This document shows positions 1-8,934 of a DNA stretch of 26,948 bases, one piece after another (positions within the stretch are counted from its first letter, which is position 1; each line of letters opens with the position of its first letter). A model generated the notes under the pieces. The model saw nothing but the letters and a program-made list of their open reading frames with translations, was not told where the DNA came from and ran no database searches. Source of the DNA: Acidobacteriota bacterium. Lineage in GTDB: Bacteria > Acidobacteriota > Terriglobia > Acidiferrales > UBA7541. The stretch is from NCBI GenBank assembly GCA_003161195.1, contig PMOV01000005.1, positions 4,722 through 31,669 of the forward strand. Direction: 5' to 3'. Made by a program: the position numbers and the translations under genes.

Positions 1-1
1 G

Positions 2-1051
2 TTCCAGTGTCATGTGAGTGAGGACCTCGTTAAATCGGTGGCCGATGCGCTGGTGACCAGCGGGATGAAAGATGCCGGTTACACGTACGTGGTCATCGAT
101 GACTGTTGGCAAGTGAGCCGCGATGAAAGTGGGAATATTCTGGCGGATGCCAAGCTCTTCCCTTCCGGTATAAAGGCGCTGGCCGATTATGTGCACGCGA
201 AGGGATTGAAGTTTGGAATCTACTCCGATGCCGGAACACAGACCTGCGGAGGACGGCCGGCGAGCCAGGGGCACGAGTTCCAAGACGCGCGGAGCTACGC
301 GAGTTGGGGCGTCGATTATCTGAAATACGATTGGTGCAACACGGGAACGCGCAATGCGGAGGAAGCGTACGCAACGATGAACGCGGCGTTGTTAGGGACT
401 GGCCGTCCCATCGTGTTTAGTATTTGCGAATGGGGAACAGCCAAGCCATGGCTGTGGGCGAAAGGGATCGGTAATTTGTGGCGGACCACGGGCGACATCC
501 ATGATTGCTGGGACTGCAAGACAGAGTACGAGAGCGGGTTGGTGTTATTGCTGGACAAAAATGCGGGATTGGAGTCGTTCGCGGGGCCCGGACACTGGAA
601 CGATCCGGACATGTTAGAGGTCGGAAACGGCGGGATGACGACGGCGGAGTATCAAGCACATTTTAGCTTGTGGGCCATGCTCGCGGCCCCGCTGATGGCA
701 GGCAACGATATTCGATCAATGTCGTCCGAAACTCGAGAGATTTTGACCAACGCGGAGGTGATCGCCGTCGATCAAGACGCGCTCGGGCAACAGGGGCGGC
801 GCATTCAGAAAAATGGGGAACAAGAGATATGGTCGCGGCCGTTGGCAGACGGGGGGCGAGCAGTCATTTTGTTCAACCGCGGAAACGAGCCGGCGGTTAT
901 GAGCGTGAATTGGGAGTTGATCGGGTATCCCGGACATGTAGCGGCGAAAGTGCGGGACTTGTGGGAGCACCAAGACCTCGGATCCTTTCACGACAGGTAT
1001 ACGGGTACGGTGGGGCCGCGCTCTGTAATTATGCTGAAAATCCTGCCCTGA
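2..1051 (+). CDS. GH27 alpha-galactosidase (5'-truncated by window edge)
   Basis: This is the C-terminal part of a family GH27 retaining enzyme that removes terminal alpha-galactose (or, in some members, beta-L-arabinopyranose) from glycans. The frame is open to the left edge and its first visible residues (FQCHVSED) match the interior of the GH27 N-terminal region, so the GTG at 14 is not the true start. Landmarks are VIDDCWQ near the beginning, the nucleophile motif YLKYDWC (Asp codon at 329), the acid/base region WRTTGDIHDCW (Asp codon at 494), and the family signature GPGHWNDPDMLEVGNGG. The C-terminus carries the short antiparallel beta domain typical of the family (LFNRGNEPAVMSVNWE...). 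About 350 codons are visible and probably only a few dozen residues plus a signal peptide are missing. It ends 35 bases from the convergent GH92 gene. The exact sugar specificity cannot be read from sequence alone. Confidence 0.93.
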   Translation, partial: FQCHVSEDLVKSVADALVTSGMKDAGYTYVVIDDCWQVSRDESGNILADAKLFPSGIKALADYVHAKGLKFGIYSDAGTQTCGGRPASQGHEFQDARSYASWGVDYLKYDWCNTGTRNAEEAYATMNAALLGTGRPIVFSICEWGTAKPWLWAKGIGNLWRTTGDIHDCWDCKTEYESGLVLLLDKNAGLESFAGPGHWNDPDMLEVGNGGMTTAEYQAHFSLWAMLAAPLMAGNDIRSMSSETREILTNAEVIAVDQDALGQQGRRIQKNGEQEIWSRPLADGGRAVILFNRGNEPAVMSVNWELIGYPGHVAAKVRDLWEHQDLGSFHDRYTGTVGPRSVIMLKILP

Positions 1052-1086
1052 ATGGCGTCGCGCAAGCCGTATCGGTTTTGAACTAT

Positions 1087-3471
1087 TCAGTCCCGGCCAG
1101 GGGGTGCAGCACTCGGCTTACTTCCCCACTGCTTGTTGGGGTTAGGACCCATGTGGAATATCAGGAAGCCGCCTTGCGCAATGTCTTTATGGCTGATCCA
1201 AGGATGGTCTAAGGATTGGCCATTGAGTTCAGCGGATTGAATATATTTGTTGCGGGCCGAACCTTGGCGAGCGACGATGCGGAAAAACTTGCCATGACCA
1301 AGATTGATGCGGATGTCGTTGAAGATGGGGCTGCCAATATCGTAGATGGGGCGGCCTGGGGAAACCGGATAAAAGCCCATGGCCGAAAACACATACCAGG
1401 ATGACATGGCGCCGTTGTCGTCATCACCCGGGATTCCCAAGGGCTCATCTGAAAACCATGCGCGCATTATAGCTCTGACCCGTTTCTGCGTTTTCCATGG
1501 CTGGCCTGCGTAGTTGTAGAGATACGGGATGTGAAAGGCGGGCTCATTGCCTTGAGGATACTGGCCCATGAGGCCAGTCGAGTCCGGGAATTGCGAGAGA
1601 AATACAAACTTGAGTTGGCCATCGAAGCCATCATTAAATAAGTCGTCCAAGCGAGCGATAAATTTATCGCCGCCTCCCATCAGTGTGATGAGGCCCGCGA
1701 CATCATGCTGGACTTGGAAGGAATACACGAGACTATTGCATTCCGTGAAGTAATCACGTCCGGCCTGACCGCCGGACCATTTCGGGTCGAAGTCGGCGAC
1801 GAACGTGCCATCGGAGGCGCGCGGAGCCATAAAACCGGTGGCTGGGTTGAAGACATTACGATAGTTCAAGGCTCGCTGTGCAAAATACGCGGCGTCCGCT
1901 GTTTTGCCCAAGGCCCGGGCGAGTTGCGCAATATTCCAATCGTCGTAGGAAGTCTCGAGGGTCACGGACACGGCCTGGCGGCGCATTTCGGGGTTCACCT
2001 CCGGGACGAACTCCTTCTGGCCTTTGGCAAGCGCTGGGAAATACCCTTTCTCAAAGTAGAACTTTTCGAGTTCCGAAACCCCTTGTCGACGGTCTGGAAG
2101 CATTGTGGCTTCGAAGGCATTTTTGCGGAGTCCTTCGTAGGCTTTCTGCAAATCGAAATCGCGGAAGCCTTTGAAATAGCTATCGGCAAATAGCGCAGCG
2201 GCATGGTTGCCGATCATGTAAGCCAAATCACCCTGCATATATGGGAAATGGGGCATCCACCCGGACTGCTCATACATAATTACGTAGGAGCGGAGAATGT
2301 CGTCCTGGCGCTCTGGCTCGATGATGGTTTGCAATGGATGGCGGGAGCGGTAGGTGTCCCAAAGGTTGTCCTCGATGTAGAAATGGCGTCCCGCCGCCTG
2401 GTGGACAGAATGATCGTAAGGGCCGAAGTAGCGGTCACCTTCCGTGATGTCTTTCATGTACTGCAGCGAACGATAGAGGGCGGTATAGAAAATCGTTTGT
2501 TGTTTGACACTGCCGCCACCCTTAACGAAAATGCGACTCAGAGCATCGTTCCACTCGGAACGGGCCTGCGTTTTTGCAGCGGTAAAATTCCAATTGGGAA
2601 TTTGTGCGCGTAAATTTTGTTTGGCTTGTGCGGCATCGATATAGGAGAAGCCCATCCGGGCTTCCAGAACATCTTGATGGGAATCACCCGTAAATGTAAG
2701 TCCCGTAGGCTGCTCCCCGGAGGGAAGCAGCCCGGCAGCTGTTTTTGAAGGTTGAAACGTGGCAGGGGGCAAGAGAGCTTTTGAAAACTCCGTATAGAGA
2801 TAGGTGCGGACTCCGGAACTGTCGTCGGTACTTTCGAAGGCGGTCGGGGAGACCACTTGGTATTTGGCGGAGCCACGGGAAGTAACGAATAAATTTGCCG
2901 GAAGACCTCTCGGGAAGTGGAAGCGAAAATAAGCGCAATTCTTGGAAGCCGTGTATTCGACATGGACGTCGTAGCGGTCGAGCAGATAGGAAGCATAGTA
3001 GGGAGTGACGATTTCCTTATCGTGGTCAATTTCAGAGGCGTAGTCGCTAGCAAGGTCGCCCGGGGATCCTGTGGCGGCCATCAACACCCAGGTGGCTGCT
3101 GAAAATCCATAAATCTTGCCAGCGACGTAAATGTCAGTAACGCCCGCGTCCGCAACCGGAGCGATCTGCACCACGCCGTGGGGACGCTGAACGTCAGGAG
3201 GTACGGAGGTAAGCAGGTGACCGACCCCGCCGATGTTGGGGTTTACGTAATCGACTGGGGATTGAGAAGCAGCCGGCCGGAACGCCTGGCTTGCGCGGGT
3301 GGCAACCGATTGTGCGGCGGTCGAGAGCGCACAGGAGCAAATGCAAACGATTAGAGCGGTCGCCAGATACAGCGGACGCCTTCCAGGCGACAACCAGCGT
3401 GCGATATTGGCAAGAAGAGGCGAAGGTACTCCAATTTCGACAGTGAGTTCCGTACGCCAGCACGAAGGCAC
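1087..3471 (-). CDS. GH92 alpha-mannosidase-like glycoside hydrolase, secreted
   Basis: GH92 enzymes are calcium-dependent inverting exo-alpha-mannosidases. Family landmarks seen here are the WDTYRSRHPLQ segment, EQSGWMPHFPYM, the acid motif YPQGNEPAFHIPYLYN and the base region PGDDDNGAMSSWYVFSAMGFYPV near the C-terminus; in characterised members the Glu of GNEP and the Asp pair of GNDD/GDDD are catalytic. Length (about 795 aa) is normal. A hydrophobic signal peptide (RRPLYLATALIVCICSCALSTAA) is obvious, but no ATG precedes it. The frame is open back to a TTG at 3672, inside the upstream TPR gene. I chose the first GTG after that gene's stop (3471); a TTG at 3393 immediately before the signal peptide is an equally reasonable alternative. 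The usual GH92 N-terminal motif of the SHTHLSGTG type is replaced by SAATWVLMAATGSPGD, so substrate specificity may be atypical. It lies downstream of the TPR gene on the same strand, probably co-transcribed. Confidence 0.85.
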   Translation of the reverse strand: MPSCWRTELTVEIGVPSPLLANIARWLSPGRRPLYLATALIVCICSCALSTAAQSVATRASQAFRPAASQSPVDYVNPNIGGVGHLLTSVPPDVQRPHGVVQIAPVADAGVTDIYVAGKIYGFSAATWVLMAATGSPGDLASDYASEIDHDKEIVTPYYASYLLDRYDVHVEYTASKNCAYFRFHFPRGLPANLFVTSRGSAKYQVVSPTAFESTDDSSGVRTYLYTEFSKALLPPATFQPSKTAAGLLPSGEQPTGLTFTGDSHQDVLEARMGFSYIDAAQAKQNLRAQIPNWNFTAAKTQARSEWNDALSRIFVKGGGSVKQQTIFYTALYRSLQYMKDITEGDRYFGPYDHSVHQAAGRHFYIEDNLWDTYRSRHPLQTIIEPERQDDILRSYVIMYEQSGWMPHFPYMQGDLAYMIGNHAAALFADSYFKGFRDFDLQKAYEGLRKNAFEATMLPDRRQGVSELEKFYFEKGYFPALAKGQKEFVPEVNPEMRRQAVSVTLETSYDDWNIAQLARALGKTADAAYFAQRALNYRNVFNPATGFMAPRASDGTFVADFDPKWSGGQAGRDYFTECNSLVYSFQVQHDVAGLITLMGGGDKFIARLDDLFNDGFDGQLKFVFLSQFPDSTGLMGQYPQGNEPAFHIPYLYNYAGQPWKTQKRVRAIMRAWFSDEPLGIPGDDDNGAMSSWYVFSAMGFYPVSPGRPIYDIGSPIFNDIRINLGHGKFFRIVARQGSARNKYIQSAELNGQSLDHPWISHKDIAQGGFLIFHMGPNPNKQWGSKPSAAPPGRD

Positions 3472-3601
3472 CTCCCTCGACGTTGCGCAGTGCCACCCGT
3501 GCTGGCTGGCTGCACCGTAGCAAAGCCCGCTAATAGATTCTGTAAGAATGGCGGCGTTTTTTCTGACGAAATTACTAATGCCGAATCGGGGGTCGTGGCC
3601 C

Positions 3602-5182
3602 TCAATTGGGAGATTGCAAAGCGGCGCGCATCTTGCGGGCCGTGGGATTGGCCGGATCTTCGAGCAAAGCAAGATCTATTTCGTGCAGAGCTTGCACGGG
3701 TTGTTGGTCTTTGTACAGGGCTTCCGCGAGCATAAGGTGGGTCTCCGTGTGCACGCCGGGGAGAAGATCAGCTTGCTGAAGCTCTGCGATGGCGTCCTTG
3801 AAATTGGACTGCTCGATGAAAGAGGCGGCTATTCCCATGCGAGCCTCGAGCAGCAAAGGATCGAGATCCCTGGCGGAAACAAGTTCTGCTCTGGCCTCCC
3901 GCCATTGCCGCTTCTTGAGCAGGACTTTCCCCAAGGCCAAAAGGCCGGATGGCGATGAAGCATTTGTTTGTAAATAATGACGGAAATCACCTTCCGCCAG
4001 GTCTAGCGACCCCATGCCGAGACTGGCCAGACCTAACCCATACCATGCGGAATCCACGCCGGGATGCTCGCGGAGCAATTGCGTGTATTGCTCCGCAGCC
4101 TCGGCGTACTTTTTCTGCCGTTGGAGAAGAGTGGCCTTGCGCAAGAGATCGGCGATGTAGTTGCCTTCGTGCTTGGCGGCGAGATCGGAGGCCGAGAGGT
4201 TTTCGATCTCCGCAGCACAGCGCTTGGCTTTCTCCGTTTGGCCGCGCTGCTCGTAAATTTTTAGTAGAAGATTGAGGCTGGAGATTCTACGACTCTCGTC
4301 GCGGAGGCAAACTTCCAAATCCTTTTCCGCAGGGTCCCACATTCCGAGCTTGATGTAGCTAAGGGCGCGGCCGGAATATGCGTCCAAGAAGGAACTGTCC
4401 TCCTCGATCGCACTCGAGTAATGGGTGAGACCTTGGGAATAGTTCCCGTTCGAACGACAAAATTCCGCGAAACGGAAGTCGATTTCCGGATTGCGACGGG
4501 CGGCGTGACGATTCAGATCGGCGGCCGCTTGGAATTCTCGCTGAGCCCCGTCGAAATCGGATCTTAGCGCTAACGCGGATGCCAGGCCGGAATGGGCCAG
4601 GGCGTTGCCAGGTTCGAGGGCGATGGCGCGGGCGAATTCCGAGCCGGCTGTGGAACCATTGCTTCGCAAATGAAGATCTCCGAGGCGCACCCATACGGAT
4701 GCATCGTTCGGGGCATAATGGGTGCAACGAACGAGGAGCGGCTCCGCTTGTTCAGGTTGGCCAAGTTTTTCGGAAAGTTGGGAATAGAAGGTGAGAATAG
4801 CTATGGAACGAGGGGAGAGGGCCAGGACTCGCGATAGCACTTCGCTGGCATCGCCGGGTAAGTGAAGTTCCAGCAGGATTTGGGCATGTAAAATTGCGGC
4901 TTCCTCAGTTAGGGGGTGCAATGCGCGATAACGAACGACGGATTGTTCCGCTGCAGGCCAATTGTTCCGTTGAGCAAAGCAAATTGCACGGTGCAGCTCG
5001 TCTTCTGGCAAGGCGGAAAGTTGAGTGCAGTCCGTTTGCTGGGGCTGGGCGGGCAACGCTGGGGCGAATAGCATCGCGAGGCACAAAAAAGACGGGAACT
5101 GGGCGCGAGGCTCCATGCGGAAAACAAAGATAGTGGCGAGCAAACAAGCAAATCTATAAGAAAACGACAATCGGCTTGTCAT
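3602..5182 (-). CDS. Secreted tetratricopeptide-repeat (TPR) protein
   Basis: This 526-residue protein is almost entirely helical repeats. About 12 TPR-like units can be marked, with the usual small/large residue pattern, for example the units starting ASVWVRLGDLHLRSNG, SAWYGLGLASLGMG and THLMLAEALYKDQQ. TPR arrays are protein-interaction scaffolds and no enzymatic motif is visible. The N-terminus is exported: the ATG at 5182 gives a long leader with two hydrophobic stretches, while the internal ATG at 5116 gives a compact signal peptide (MEPRAQFPSFLCLAMLFAPALPA). Neither has a good ribosome binding site, so the start is open. The gene precedes the GH92 gene on the same strand and is divergent from the GH3 gene. 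Secreted TPR proteins of this kind are frequent in acidobacterial genomes; a role in organising the neighbouring glycosidases is only a guess. Confidence 0.85.
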   Translation of the reverse strand: MTSRLSFSYRFACLLATIFVFRMEPRAQFPSFLCLAMLFAPALPAQPQQTDCTQLSALPEDELHRAICFAQRNNWPAAEQSVVRYRALHPLTEEAAILHAQILLELHLPGDASEVLSRVLALSPRSIAILTFYSQLSEKLGQPEQAEPLLVRCTHYAPNDASVWVRLGDLHLRSNGSTAGSEFARAIALEPGNALAHSGLASALALRSDFDGAQREFQAAADLNRHAARRNPEIDFRFAEFCRSNGNYSQGLTHYSSAIEEDSSFLDAYSGRALSYIKLGMWDPAEKDLEVCLRDESRRISSLNLLLKIYEQRGQTEKAKRCAAEIENLSASDLAAKHEGNYIADLLRKATLLQRQKKYAEAAEQYTQLLREHPGVDSAWYGLGLASLGMGSLDLAEGDFRHYLQTNASSPSGLLALGKVLLKKRQWREARAELVSARDLDPLLLEARMGIAASFIEQSNFKDAIAELQQADLLPGVHTETHLMLAEALYKDQQPVQALHEIDLALLEDPANPTARKMRAALQSPN

Positions 5183-5338
5183 CTGCGGGAAGCCAAATAA
5201 GAATTGCGCGCGAAATTTTCACAGAAACAAGAAGACGCAACGTCTATGGTTAAGGATTGGCAATCGGTACCGGGAATGTGAACGGGAATATTCTAACCTC
5301 CGACACGCAAAAGGAAGCTCGCTTCTAAGGAGAATCCA
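5183..5338. other. Divergent intergenic region between TPR and GH3 genes
   Basis: The 156 bases between the two divergent genes must carry promoters for both directions unless one is read through from elsewhere. On the minus strand a weak -35/-10-like pair (GTGAAA, 17 bases, TATTTG) lies just ahead of the TPR start. I could not find a convincing sigma-70 pair for the GH3 direction. No operator-like repeat was noticed. Confidence 0.3.
5327..5332 (+). promoter_or_regulatory. Shine-Dalgarno site for the GH3 gene (TTG start)
   Basis: AAGGAG lies six bases upstream of the TTG at 5339. It is the strongest ribosome site noticed in the window, and no in-frame ATG is available between it and the signal peptide, so it fixes a TTG start for the GH3 gene and supports considering TTG starts elsewhere in this genome. 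Confidence 0.8.
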
Positions 5339-7978
5339 TTGCTTTCATGTTTTACCCGACGCTACACGGCTAAATTCCTGTGGAGCGCGCTGCTTTTGTG
5401 GCCGATCACCTGCGGAGCCCAAACCGTGGGAACGCCTGCCCCGCCGCTGTATCTCGATCCTGATGCGCCGACAGATAAGCGCGTTGACGATTTGGTTTCG
5501 CGCATGACGCCGGACGAAAAGCTGTCGCAATTGGTGGAGGTGGCGGCCGGCATCCCGCGCCTGAACGTGCCGCCATATCTGTGGGCCAATGAAGCGCTGC
5601 ACGGAATCGCGAACGGGACGGCGACGGTGTTCCCGGAACCGATCGGGTTGGCAGCGACCTTCGACACGAAATTGATCTTCGATATTGGCGAAGCGATCGG
5701 GACCGAGGGCAGAGCGAAATATCACGAGGCGGTGCGCCAGGGGGATTGGAAGAAAATCGGACTGGATTTCTGGGCGCCAAATATCAATATTTTTAGAGAT
5801 CCGCGCTGGGGCCGCGGGCAGGAGACCTACGGCGAAGACCCATTTTTGACGGCACAGATGGCCGTGGCCTATGTTCAGGGGATGCAAGGAAGCGACCCGC
5901 ACTATTTCCGGGTGATTGCCACGCCAAAGCATTTTGCGGTGCACAGCGGACCCGAGCCTGCCCGTCATAGTATCAACGTGGTGGTTTCAAAACACGACGA
6001 AGAGGATACGTATCTACCGGCGTTTCGGGCGGCCATCGTCGAAGGTTACGCGGGGTCGGTAATGTGCGCATATAACCGCATCAACGGCGAACCGGCGTGC
6101 GCGAACACTTTTTTGCTCCAGGATGAGCTACGTGAGAAATGGAAGTTTTCCGGGTACGTAGTGTCTGATTGTGATTCCGTGGCGGATATGCAGCAGGGGC
6201 ATCATTACACGAAGACCATGGAGGAGGCGGCGGCTATTTCCATGCAGCGCGGGACGGACCTGGATTGCGACATTCCAGGGACGGACTATTCGAAGTACGC
6301 AGATGCGTTCAAGGCGGGATTACTGGATTCAGCCACACTCGATCGAACGGTGAAGCGATTGATGGCGGCGCGCTTTGCGCTAGGGCTCTTCGACCCGCCG
6401 GAGCGGGTTGCCTACAGCGCAATTTCCGCCTCTGAGAATGACAGCGCTGCGCACCGGCAATTGGCGTTGAAGGCTGCAGAAGAGTCGATGGTTTTGCTGA
6501 AGAATGACGGGACATTACCTCTGGCCGCCAGCATCAAGCGAATTGCGGTGGTAGGCCCTTTGGCGGACCAAGTCCGCGTCTTGGAAGGAAACTACAATGG
6601 CACACCATCGCGGACTACTACCGTGCTGCAAGGGATAGAGAAAGAATTTGTAGGGAGGGAGATAACATTTGCGCCGGGTACACAGTTTCTGCGCAGCGCC
6701 GACGCCATACCCACGAAGGTGCTTACGGCCGGCGACGGCAAACCGGGCCTACAGGCGGAATATTTCAAAGGACGCGATCTCGCTGGACCGCCGGCATTGC
6801 GCAGACTGGATGCGCAGGTGGATTTTGACTTTACGGGTGCAGATCTGGTTCCTGAAGTCGGTAAGGAAAACTTTTCCGTGCGCTGGAAAGGCTATTTGAC
6901 GCCGGAGAAGTCTGGTGAATACCAGATCGGAACCATCGCTGACGACGGCTACCGGCTGCGCCTGGACGGCAGAATGGTCATGGAGGATTGGACCACGCAC
7001 GGGGCTTCGCCGAATTTGAAATCGGTGGTCCTCGAGAAAGGCCGTCGGTACGCGATTGAGCTCGAATATTTTCAGGGAGAAGGCGGGGCTGTCGCGAAAC
7101 TGGTTTGGACCCTTCCCGGACCGAATCCCTTGGAGTCGGCAATCGCAGCGGCCAGAAACTCGGATGTAGTCATCGCGGTGGTGGGGATTACGTCAGACCT
7201 AGAAGGCGAAGAGAATGGCGTGAACCAAGAGGGCTTTAAGGGCGGTGATCGGACCAGCCTTGAATTGCCTGCGGAGGAGGGCCACTTATTGGAGGCTGTG
7301 GCCGAAACGGGAAAGCCATTAGTGGTGGTACTTTTGAATGGGAGCGCCTTGGCGGTGCGATGGGCCAGCTCCCATGCCAATGCGATTTTAGAAAGCTGGT
7401 ATCCGGGAGAAGAGGGCGGGTTGGCGGTTGCAGAGACATTGCAGGGACGAAATAACCCCTCCGGTCGTTTGCCGGTGACGTTCTATTCGGGGGTAGAACA
7501 ACTGCCAGCATTTGAAGATTATTCCATGAAGGGTCGAACGTATCGATATTTTGAAGGTGTGCCGATTTACACTTTTGGCGACGGACTGAGTTATTCGAAG
7601 TTCGTCTATGGCAAGACACGGGTACGCAAACCCACAATCACGGCTGGGCGGCCCCTGCAGGTGGATACGGAGGTGCGAAATATTTCAGCGCGTGACGGCG
7701 ACGAGGTCGTAGAAGTGTATATAACGTTCTCGGGGCAGCCGGGTGCGCCCACGAAGGCGTTGCGCGCATTTACGAGAATCCACTTAACGGCAGGCGCTTC
7801 GCAGAAGGTATCTTTCACGCTGAGCCCCCGGGACCTGAGCTTTGTAAATGAAGCTGGAGACCGCATGGTACAAGGAGGGGGGTATAGCATTAGCGTTGGA
7901 GGTTCGCAGCCAGGAGGCGCCGCAGGTACTGTGGAACGCAAGTTTACCATCGTGGGAACAATGACACTTCCGGAATGA
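5339..7978 (+). CDS. GH3 beta-xylosidase/beta-glucosidase with PA14 insertion, secreted
   Basis: This 879-residue retaining exo-glycosidase has the full three-domain GH3 layout. After a signal peptide (residues 1-27, ending TCGAQ) comes the TIM-barrel domain with WGRGQETYGEDPFLT (158-171), TPKHFAVH (195-202) and the nucleophile motif VVSDCDS (Asp277). The second, alpha/beta domain starts near 370 and is interrupted by a PA14 domain (about 468-592, with LQAEYF and SGEYQIGTIADDGYRL), which in this family shapes the active-site entrance and substrate choice. The acid/base Glu is probably in the GEENG segment (622-626). A fibronectin-III-like domain closes the protein (about 775-865). The RGQETYGEDP and SDCDS motifs favour the xylosidase/arabinosidase-like branch over simple beta-glucosidases. 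The start is the TTG at 5339 because of the AAGGAG six bases upstream. Confidence 0.93.
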   Translation: MLSCFTRRYTAKFLWSALLLWPITCGAQTVGTPAPPLYLDPDAPTDKRVDDLVSRMTPDEKLSQLVEVAAGIPRLNVPPYLWANEALHGIANGTATVFPEPIGLAATFDTKLIFDIGEAIGTEGRAKYHEAVRQGDWKKIGLDFWAPNINIFRDPRWGRGQETYGEDPFLTAQMAVAYVQGMQGSDPHYFRVIATPKHFAVHSGPEPARHSINVVVSKHDEEDTYLPAFRAAIVEGYAGSVMCAYNRINGEPACANTFLLQDELREKWKFSGYVVSDCDSVADMQQGHHYTKTMEEAAAISMQRGTDLDCDIPGTDYSKYADAFKAGLLDSATLDRTVKRLMAARFALGLFDPPERVAYSAISASENDSAAHRQLALKAAEESMVLLKNDGTLPLAASIKRIAVVGPLADQVRVLEGNYNGTPSRTTTVLQGIEKEFVGREITFAPGTQFLRSADAIPTKVLTAGDGKPGLQAEYFKGRDLAGPPALRRLDAQVDFDFTGADLVPEVGKENFSVRWKGYLTPEKSGEYQIGTIADDGYRLRLDGRMVMEDWTTHGASPNLKSVVLEKGRRYAIELEYFQGEGGAVAKLVWTLPGPNPLESAIAAARNSDVVIAVVGITSDLEGEENGVNQEGFKGGDRTSLELPAEEGHLLEAVAETGKPLVVVLLNGSALAVRWASSHANAILESWYPGEEGGLAVAETLQGRNNPSGRLPVTFYSGVEQLPAFEDYSMKGRTYRYFEGVPIYTFGDGLSYSKFVYGKTRVRKPTITAGRPLQVDTEVRNISARDGDEVVEVYITFSGQPGAPTKALRAFTRIHLTAGASQKVSFTLSPRDLSFVNEAGDRMVQGGGYSISVGGSQPGGAAGTVERKFTIVGTMTLPE

Positions 7979-7995
7979 AATTTAAGTATTGACAA

Positions 7996-8026
7996 TGCCT
8001 GGCACCAGGCACTTCAAAATGGTGCC
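7996..8026. terminator. Palindromic, probably bidirectional terminator
   Basis: Between the convergent GH3 and ApnO-like genes lies the perfect inverted repeat TGCCTGGCACCAGGCA (7996-8011). An alternative, better-looped stem can form between GGCACCA (8001-8007) and TGGTGCC (8020-8026). The position between two convergent stops supports transcription termination, although no long T-tract follows on either strand. Confidence 0.5.
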
Positions 8027-8036
8027 CGGTTGGTCG

Positions 8037-8891
8037 TCAGTTTTCTCTAGGTGCCGAAGTGGTGTGCAACATGGCGTGAATTGCTTCGCGGAGAACCTCA
8101 GGCTCGAAAACCTGCTTCCAATCCGGGCGGATGATTTTTTCCGTGCCCCAAGAGATGGCAATTTTAGCGGCGTCCGAGAACGGCGCTTTTTCCGCGCCAA
8201 ATGCGATGGCCAGCGCGATGCGCGCATGTCCAGCCATAAAGGCCTCGGCAGCAGCGGCGGGTACGCCCTTTTCTAAAACAAGGTCGAGCGAATCCTTCAT
8301 AAGGCAAGCTAAGGTAGCCACCACGATTTCAGACATCGCCGGTTCGAGCACGGCGGCTTGTTCCGGGGTCACCCGATGGGCGGTCTTAACCGGAGCAAAC
8401 ATAGCCTTGCTGAGCTCAATTCCCTCCTGGAATTTTAGTTCGGAGCCGCAGAACAAGGAAACCAAGATATCTTGAACGGCGATGCCACCGAAGTAATCGT
8501 GGCGGGCCTCGACGGTGCTTTGCTCCGTGAAAAATGGCGGATGACACGGATGGGTGAGCATGAACGTCAGACCATTAGGTTCCGGTAGATCGTTCACATA
8601 GGCAGCGGCAGCGTCTAGCATGATCAGAGCAGCGGAGCGCTTCATTTGCGGCGTAATTTGCCGAGCGATGCGGCCGATCAGGGCATCGGGTACAGCTAAG
8701 ACCACGAAATCGGCTTGTGGGAGTGCGATGTCGAGAGAAGTGACGCGAAAACCGGCCGTTTCTAAAGCGCCCGCTTTCCGCGGGTCCGTTTCGCAGAGAC
8801 AAATCTCATAACGCCGCTCGGCGCCAAGCTTATCCGCCGCGCGCATGCCCATTTTCCCTCCTGCCCCGATGATCGCCACAACTTGGTTCAT
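8037..8891 (-). CDS. apnO: NAD-dependent oxidoreductase, probable D-apionate oxidoisomerase (phosphogluconate-dehydrogenase-like)
   Basis: The protein starts with a Rossmann dinucleotide-binding motif (GAGGKMG, residues 9-15) and continues with VVLAVPDALIG (63-73) and the strongly characteristic THPCHPPFF (113-121), followed by an all-helical C-terminal domain (SEIVVATLACLMKDSLDLVLEKGVP...; PDWKQVFEPEVLREAI). This pattern is that of the phosphogluconate-dehydrogenase-like family containing D-apionate oxidoisomerase, which oxidises D-apionate and rearranges it to 3-oxo-isoapionate using NAD+. The ATG at 8891 is chosen because AGGAAGGA lies about eight bases upstream and the Rossmann strand begins at once; a longer reading to 8969 would overlap the upstream gene. 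Length is 284 aa. It is the last gene of the minus-strand set, 43 bases after the TIM-barrel gene. The specific activity is inferred from family plus context. Confidence 0.72.
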   Translation of the reverse strand: MNQVVAIIGAGGKMGMRAADKLGAERRYEICLCETDPRKAGALETAGFRVTSLDIALPQADFVVLAVPDALIGRIARQITPQMKRSAALIMLDAAAAYVNDLPEPNGLTFMLTHPCHPPFFTEQSTVEARHDYFGGIAVQDILVSLFCGSELKFQEGIELSKAMFAPVKTAHRVTPEQAAVLEPAMSEIVVATLACLMKDSLDLVLEKGVPAAAAEAFMAGHARIALAIAFGAEKAPFSDAAKIAISWGTEKIIRPDWKQVFEPEVLREAIHAMLHTTSAPREN

Positions 8892-8934
8892 GAACTTGGT
8901 CCTTCCTGCCGCGGCAAAGCCGATTTTAGGAGTT

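Noticed and set aside
1052..1086. Possible terminator between the convergent GH27 and GH92 genes
   Set aside because: Only 35 bases with no convincing stem-loop or T-tract.
670..1212. Plus-strand open frame of 180 codons overlapping the end of the GH27 gene and of the GH92 gene
   Set aside because: The first half is out of frame with conserved GH27 sequence and the second half is antisense to the GH92 C-terminus; no ribosome site or domain supports it.
1705..2193. Plus-strand open frame of 162 codons inside the GH92 gene
   Set aside because: Antisense to conserved GH92 catalytic-domain sequence and without family resemblance.
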